Origin: Porogramme epimiltina
Taxonomy: Eukaryota; Basidiomycota; Agaricomycetes; Polyporales; Polyporaceae
Assembly (NCBI GenBank): GCA_900155495.1
Contig: FTLJ01000847.1
Coordinates: forward strand, 1-64,000
DNA length: 64,000 nt
Reading direction: 5' to 3'
Below the pieces are notes generated by a model, which worked only from the letters and a program-made list of their open reading frames with translations, had not been told where the DNA came from and did not search any database. Positions 58,856-64,000 of the stretch are shown in pieces. The position numbers were made by a program, and so were the translations under genes. How positions within the stretch are numbered: position 1 is the first letter of the stretch; each line of letters opens with the position of its first letter.

Positions 58856-60741
58856 ATGTCGTCGAACGCTACGCTCGTCGAGCCTGACGTGCCCGAGGCC
58901 ACGCTGCTGCTGTACGTTAGCGCGCCGCTTCACCTTGTCCCGCTAGCGACATTGTCTGACTTTCCCCGTCTCGCGTAGCGTTGGCCCGATCGTATGTCCT
59001 TGAACGGCCCAGTCTCCCACAGCCCGCTCACACCTTTGCTAGTTCCTCGGGGCCATCACAAGCTGGCTCATCTTTGGCATATCGACCGTTCAGCTTTGTA
59101 CGCTGCCACTCACCTTTCGACACCGCCGACCCTGACCCTGTCTTCGCCTCTCTAGATATCTATTACATCTGGTTCCCGAAGGACATGATATACATGAAGG
59201 CACTCGGTCTGTCGCCCTGTCGCCCTCCGCGCACGCCGCACCGCTGACCACTCCGCCGATCCAGTCTACTGGGTCTACATCCTCGACATCTTCCTAACAG
59301 TCGTCGGGGCGTCCATGGGCTGGCACGTCCTGTGCGCGGGCTGGGGCCGCACGACGAACCTCATTCAGCCGGGCTGGACCTTCTCCGCCATCGGGGCCGG
59401 CGACGGCATCAGTGCGTGCCCTCTTCGCTGTCTCCGGACCGCATTTGTCGCCACGCGCGCTGACACTGACACCTGCGCCGCCCCCCGCCAGTCGCGACGA
59501 CCGTGCAGATGTTCTACGCCTGGCGGATATGGCGGATCCGGCAGTGGCGCGTCGTCCCCGTGCTCATCGTCATGGTCCGTCCCCCACTTCCTTCAGCACG
59601 GCGCAGAAGGGCCGCGCGCCCCGCTGCGTCTGCGCCTGCGGGACACGGCACTGACAGGCGTGGCAGATCTCGCTGGCCCAGCTCATCGCGACGCTCATAA
59701 TCGCGGCCGGGGTGCGTTTTAGAGTTCGGAGGTAGATCCCAGGGCCCGATCGCGCTGACCTGATCCGCCGCGCAGATCGCACACCTGACTTCGATTGCGG
59801 AGCTGCTCCCCTTCTTCCCCAAGACCACCGTCTGGCTCGGCGGCGGCGCGTGCGCCGACATCGTGAGTCGCCCTCTCGCTCCCCGCCCGCCATCCCGCCC
59901 GCCGTGCGCTGACAGCCAACCCTCCGCCCGCCCGCGCGCTTAGCTCATCGCCGTGTCTATGGTCATCATCGTGCGTCCGAACCTTACTCAGGCGCCGCCG
60001 CCACTTACGTACGCTGATCCCCGCGCGCGCGCTGCAGCTCACGTCGGCGAAGAAGAACTCGCCCGCGCTCCGGAGCGACGACCGCGTCATCAACAGGCTC
60101 ATCCGCCTCTCCGTCGAGACCGGCAGCATCACCGCGACGTTCGCGATCATCGAGCTCGGCTTCTTCCTGGGCCCCGCGACGAAGAACACCAACATCCATG
60201 TCTTCTTGTGCGTCCCCCATCTGCTCGTTCTAATTGGCTAGGCATTCGTCTCACGCTCGCCTTACCCACAGCGCGCTCATCCTCGGAAAGAGTGCGCCCC
60301 CCCTTCCCCTCCTCTCCTTTTCCGCCGCTAACCCGCCGCCCGCACAGTCTACTCCAACACGATGATGACCTCGCTCAACTCGCGCGTCATCAACTCGCGC
60401 GGCGGCACGTCCACCTCGCGCACGGGCACCGAGATCTCGGTCACGTCCCCGCGCGGCGGGCAGTTCCCGTCCACCGCGACGGGCACGATCGGCTCCGTCT
60501 CCGTGCGCCCCGCGCCGCAGGTGATCCACGTCGCGAGCCGCACCGAGGTCTTCTCCGACCGCAACGGCGCGTACGCCCCCGGGCTCGACGGCAAGGACGT
60601 GCGTCTCCCCCCTTGCTCTGCTGTCTCTCACTTGGGAAAGGTACTGATGTTGGGCATATACAGGACTCGTACACGGAGGACCTCGAGCTCGGCGAGCGCA
60701 AGAGGAGCCACGCCGACTTCCAGAGCTTCTCGCCCATCTGA
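58856..60741 (+). CDS. Seven-helix membrane protein of the basidiomycete DUF6534 type, 360 aa
   Basis: Thirteen small exons: 58856-58911, 58979-58991, 59043-59097, 59156-59206, 59265-59411, 59492-59574, 59667-59711, 59776-59862, 59944-59970, 60038-60207, 60272-60291, 60348-60598 and 60664-60741 (1083 nt). It starts MSSNATLVEPDV. About seven hydrophobic helices follow, including FLGAITSWLIFGISTVQLY, VYWVYILDIFLTVVGASMGW, VVPVLIVM-ISLAQLIATLII, LIAVSMVIILTSAKK and ATFAIIELGFFLGP. The loop GKIYSNTMMTSLNSR comes next, then a polar S/T/R-rich cytosolic tail ending HADFQSFSPI. The pattern and exon layout fit the large DUF6534 family, abundant in mushrooms and without a known function (possibly receptor-like). 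Exons of 13, 20 and 27 nt are held only by phase and helix continuity. Confidence 0.82.
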
Positions 60742-63700
60742 GCGCCTGCCCTCCCTCCGAGCGGACTCGGAACCCCCAAACCTGCTCCGTGCCTTTTCCG
60801 CACCCGCGCCCTGCGCTCCGGAAGGGTGCGCTCCTCGCCCCGTCGTCCCTCTGTTTATGTGTACTATCTATGCGCGCCGCCGCCCGCTGCCCTTTCTCGG
60901 CGGCGGCGCCCCCCACCCCCACACCTTCGTTCCCCGCCCCGTTCGTTCAAGTTGGGACGCGTGTATCCCCCGCCCCGTGTATTTCTGGAACCCCCCATCA
61001 TCATGCATTGTCTCTGTACGATCCCGCCTCCCTCTCTACCCCCATCTATCCGTCTGTCTGTCTGTCCGGTTTAGGGTTACATGGCACAATTAGAACCGCC
61101 CCGCGGCCTTCTTCTCCTCATCCACCTCCATCAATGAGCCTGCGCGCGCGTGCGAACGCGCCCGCGCGCAGCTGTGTGTGCGTGCGAGCCTTTCCTGGCG
61201 GGACGCTCCGCCGCCGCCGCGGAGCCGTCACCGAAGAAGGGCACCGGAAAGCTTCTTTGGCTGCAGCTGACAGGCGCTTCCTGATGGCCCATGGCCCATG
61301 GCAGTGGCAAGCACAGGCGCCCTCCCACCGTCCCATCCCATCGCGAAGTCGAAGAAGCCGGCGCCGTTCCGCAGAGGCTGCGAGACTCTCAGACGCAGAG
61401 AGAGGCGTATCTGACATCGCCATCTGTCGTGCGCGATGGGCACTCCTAACGGTGATGCCAGCACTGCTAACTTCGAAGGTTCTGCGCTGCGTGCGCCGTG
61501 CGCACGGGGCCCGTCCGCGGCCCGCGTCCCGTGCGACGTCCGCCGGTGCCCTCGGAAGAAGCGCACACTCCAGACTCCAGCCGGGGGGGGGGGTACGCTT
61601 GGCGCCTCGGGACGCCCGCGTCCACGCGTGCCTGGGGTACAGGATGCAGCGTCGAAGCGCAGAGCATGGGATTGCTCGAGATGCAAACACAGGGGTGCAG
61701 GGGAGCGGTGACGTTGGCGCTGCGTGCGGCCTTGGCTGGGAGAAGGGCACGGACGCCTTCGCCTTCGCTGCGGTGTCGTCGCACCGGCGTATGGCGGACG
61801 CTGCTCTGCCTCTGTCGGGGGGTAGCAGGTGCCCCACAGACACGCCCCCAGCACCCCCGCTTCCCCTCACCCCGCTAAAGAGCGCATACACCCAGCTCCC
61901 GCTACACATACACGCCGTCGACACAGAAAAAAGCGGACAGACCAGCACCGCACGTGCTCGAGGACGCCTCCCCTACGCGACGTCAGACGCAAAAGCTGCC
62001 CCACGCACTAAGCAGCACAGCGGGGCAGCCGACGTCAGACGGGGCGAATCGTGGCGCATCGACGCGCCCTATCTGGTGGCGGCGTGGCGCTGCCCGTGGC
62101 GCCGCCTTCCCCATGGTCCATGGTCCAGCGATTCGCGTCCTCGATGAGCCTGAACGCCTCCAGCCGTCTTTCTCTCCTGAGTCCGCTGTTTCCTCGAGAA
62201 CGCGCACGGCGGGGGCTGAGCGTACTACCGGCGGGCGGGCGGGGGTGCGTGAACGTTGAGTGCTAGGGGGGCGCCACCGTGCGCGCGGTGGTTTTCTCGG
62301 TGAAGCTTCTACATTCCGAGAATATCATAGACGACGCCTGGGGGGAAACTTAGCGGTCAACACGTCCACCACCCCCGCCAGCCACCGTCCAACGCACATT
62401 GGGGACCACCCCAAAGACAGCGAGCCCGCCGCGCCGTGCAGCAACAAGAGGGGGCACCGAGGGAGCGCGAGACGAACGTACTTGCCAGAGACGGCGGGCG
62501 CCGCGCGCCAGCAGTGACGATCGCCCGATCCCGCAATGGCGCATCAATCTCGCCCGCGACGGGGGGGCACCGTGGATCTCGCGGCCCGTCGCCCGTCGCC
62601 CGTCGCGGGGGGAGATGCAAGTAGTACTACTTGATACTTGAGTACACGGCCACCGTCACGGTCGTCGTCGTTGCCGTCGCGGCCGCCACCGCCGTCGAGT
62701 GCGCACGCGTGAACCGTTCACCACCCGGGGAGGTGCTCGTGCGCACGGCCGAGGAGAGAGGGGGGGTCGCCAGGGCGTGATCGGGGCGGTCCTGATGCTC
62801 GCCGAGCGAGGAGGACGCGGCTCGAGCCAACCTCTGATGTCGCGCGACGCGCAGACGGCGGGCGGGCGCCCCCAGCCCTCATGGTGCGCGTCGGCGAGCA
62901 AGCCTTGGTGATGGACGCGCAGATGTGTGGGTGATGGCGGCGGAATACCCGCGGGGGTTGCGGCTGGCCATGGGTGCCTGTGCGAACAGTTGGCCCTCCC
63001 CGGGCGGCACGCCGCATGTGGGGGGTGGGAGGGGCGCTCCTCCCTCGGGGCGGGATCAGGCCTGCAGACGCTGTTCTGTTGTGGCCCGGGTGCGGGCTAT
63101 TGAATCCGGGGTGGGTGAACGTGGAGGCTGGAGGCGCGCCGCCGCCGTCGACGCGGGCGGGCTTGCGGGCGGAAGGAGCTCGAGGACGGCGGAAGGGCGA
63201 GATAGAACGCGGTGCACGTCGTCCGTGGCTGCTGCCGGGGAGGCTGAAGGCTGAGGAGGCCAGAGGACGACGCGCCAGGCTCCAGCGGCCGGGACGAGCA
63301 CCTGGAAGCTGGAAGCGCCCCCCGCCCCATGCACGCGCCGGCAAACGCCGCCAGCCTTTGCCACCCCACGCGGTTCCCGGGGTCCCGGCATTTCATTTTG
63401 AGGGGGCGTTGCTTAGCGCGCGCTGACAGACACTGCGATGCGCAAATCTCCAGGCTCCTGGCCCGCCTTCTCGCGCGCAAATCTTCTTGGACAGAGCCCT
63501 CGCGCGCACCTCACCTCAGTTCGCGGTGGCATCCCCGCATCGGCATCACCCCGCCAGATGCGCGCCCCCCACCTACGCGGGCGCGGGCGCGCCCAGATCA
63601 GAATTAGACGTCCCGCGGCGCGCACCGCTCCTGCGGCCACCACACACACCACCACGCCCGCACGCGCGTCCTTCCCTTCTCACGCCCGACGCTGGCTTCT

Positions 63701-63958
63701 CGCAGCGAGATCGCAGCACGCCCTGGCCCGCTGCAGCGATGCTCACAACCTGCCGTCCAGTGCTCAGTGCGCCGCCGACTTAACCCCCGCCCTGCCCCGC
63801 CCCCCGGCGCCGTCCCGCCCCACGCGCTGCCCCGTCAGGCCCATACTTACAGGCTGGGCGGCGGGCGCGGACGTCCCAGACAGGGACCGTCTTCTGTGCC
63901 AACCACACCTGTGCGGCCGCCCACCAGCCGCGCGGCGCGCATCTGCTCTGCTCATACA
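60742..63958. other. Intergenic, about 3.2 kb, no gene supported
   Basis: Open frames of up to 452 codons exist on both strands (for example 60789-62147 + and 61118-61948 -), but they overlap in opposite strands, have no domain and are rich in R/P/A/S as random GC-rich frames are. No tRNA or other RNA gene recognised. Confidence 0.45.
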
Positions 63959-64000
63959 ATGACAGCGCCGGAGATACCGCCAAGTTCCAACGCGACCCTC
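63959..64000 (+). CDS. Start of a second DUF6534-type gene, cut by the window end
   Basis: ATG 63959 opens MTAPEIPPSSNATL. The SSNATL word matches the N-terminus of the gene at 58856 (MSSNATL), and the region before it looks like an ordinary leader. Only 14 codons are visible, so this is a suggestion of a tandem paralog. Confidence 0.45.
   Translation, partial: MTAPEIPPSSNATL

Noticed and set aside
60789..62147. 452-codon open frame on the plus strand
   Set aside because: R/P/S/A-rich, no domain, and overlapped by a 276-codon minus-strand frame at 61118-61948. GC-rich DNA gives long chance frames.

Overview
The window looks like nuclear DNA of an agaricomycete (mushroom-forming) basidiomycete. 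Most genes are cut by many short introns of about 50-65 nt with GT..AG ends. Coding DNA is GC-rich and third positions favour C/G. The gene families also fit: F-box expansions, a DUF6534-type membrane protein, an A-T-R NRPS-like enzyme, a Gti1/Pac2 regulator and a fungal NAD(P)H nitrite reductase. I worked out exon models by hand from splice sites, reading phase and remembered family motifs. No search was run.

Layout. 1-1075: 3' part of a NAT9-like N-acetyltransferase (+). 2133-4309: NAD-dependent aldehyde dehydrogenase (+). 5550-23865: an F-box domain of five F-box genes. It holds tandem pair A/B (5550-10954, -), singleton D (11722-13518, +) and tandem pair C1/C2 (19374-23865, -), interrupted by an intronless WD40 gene (13745-14905, -) and a secreted protein gene (15598-17407, -). 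25005-27393: SnoaL-FMO fusion monooxygenase (-). 28943-29605: cytosine deaminase (+). 30735-32918 and 34208-36342: two more copies of the secreted family (+). 37016-38489: Gti1/Pac2 transcription factor (-). About 41500-45365: ankyrin-PH-OSBP protein (+). 45642-50500: 25-exon nitrite reductase (-). 52814-57128: A-T-R NRPS-like enzyme (+). 58856-60741: DUF6534-like membrane protein (+). 63959-64000: start of a probable second copy of it (+).

How the genes relate. This is mostly ordinary chromosome with housekeeping and metabolic genes: nitrite assimilation, pyrimidine salvage, aldehyde oxidation and sterol/lipid transfer. The fast-changing part is the F-box block. It was built by at least two tandem duplications that carried flanking DNA along. 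Four of its five genes share an unusual N-terminal gene structure in which a 10-nt microexon joins two coding exons; copy A of the first pair has lost the start codon that its sister uses. The three secreted-family copies share domain order but differ in introns.

The nitrite reductase has neither nitrate reductase nor nitrate transporter beside it in this window, and the NRPS-like gene has no recognisable tailoring cluster. Long gaps (38.5-41.5, 50.5-52.8, 57.1-58.9 and 60.7-64.0 kb) hold only open frames that look accidental in GC-rich DNA.
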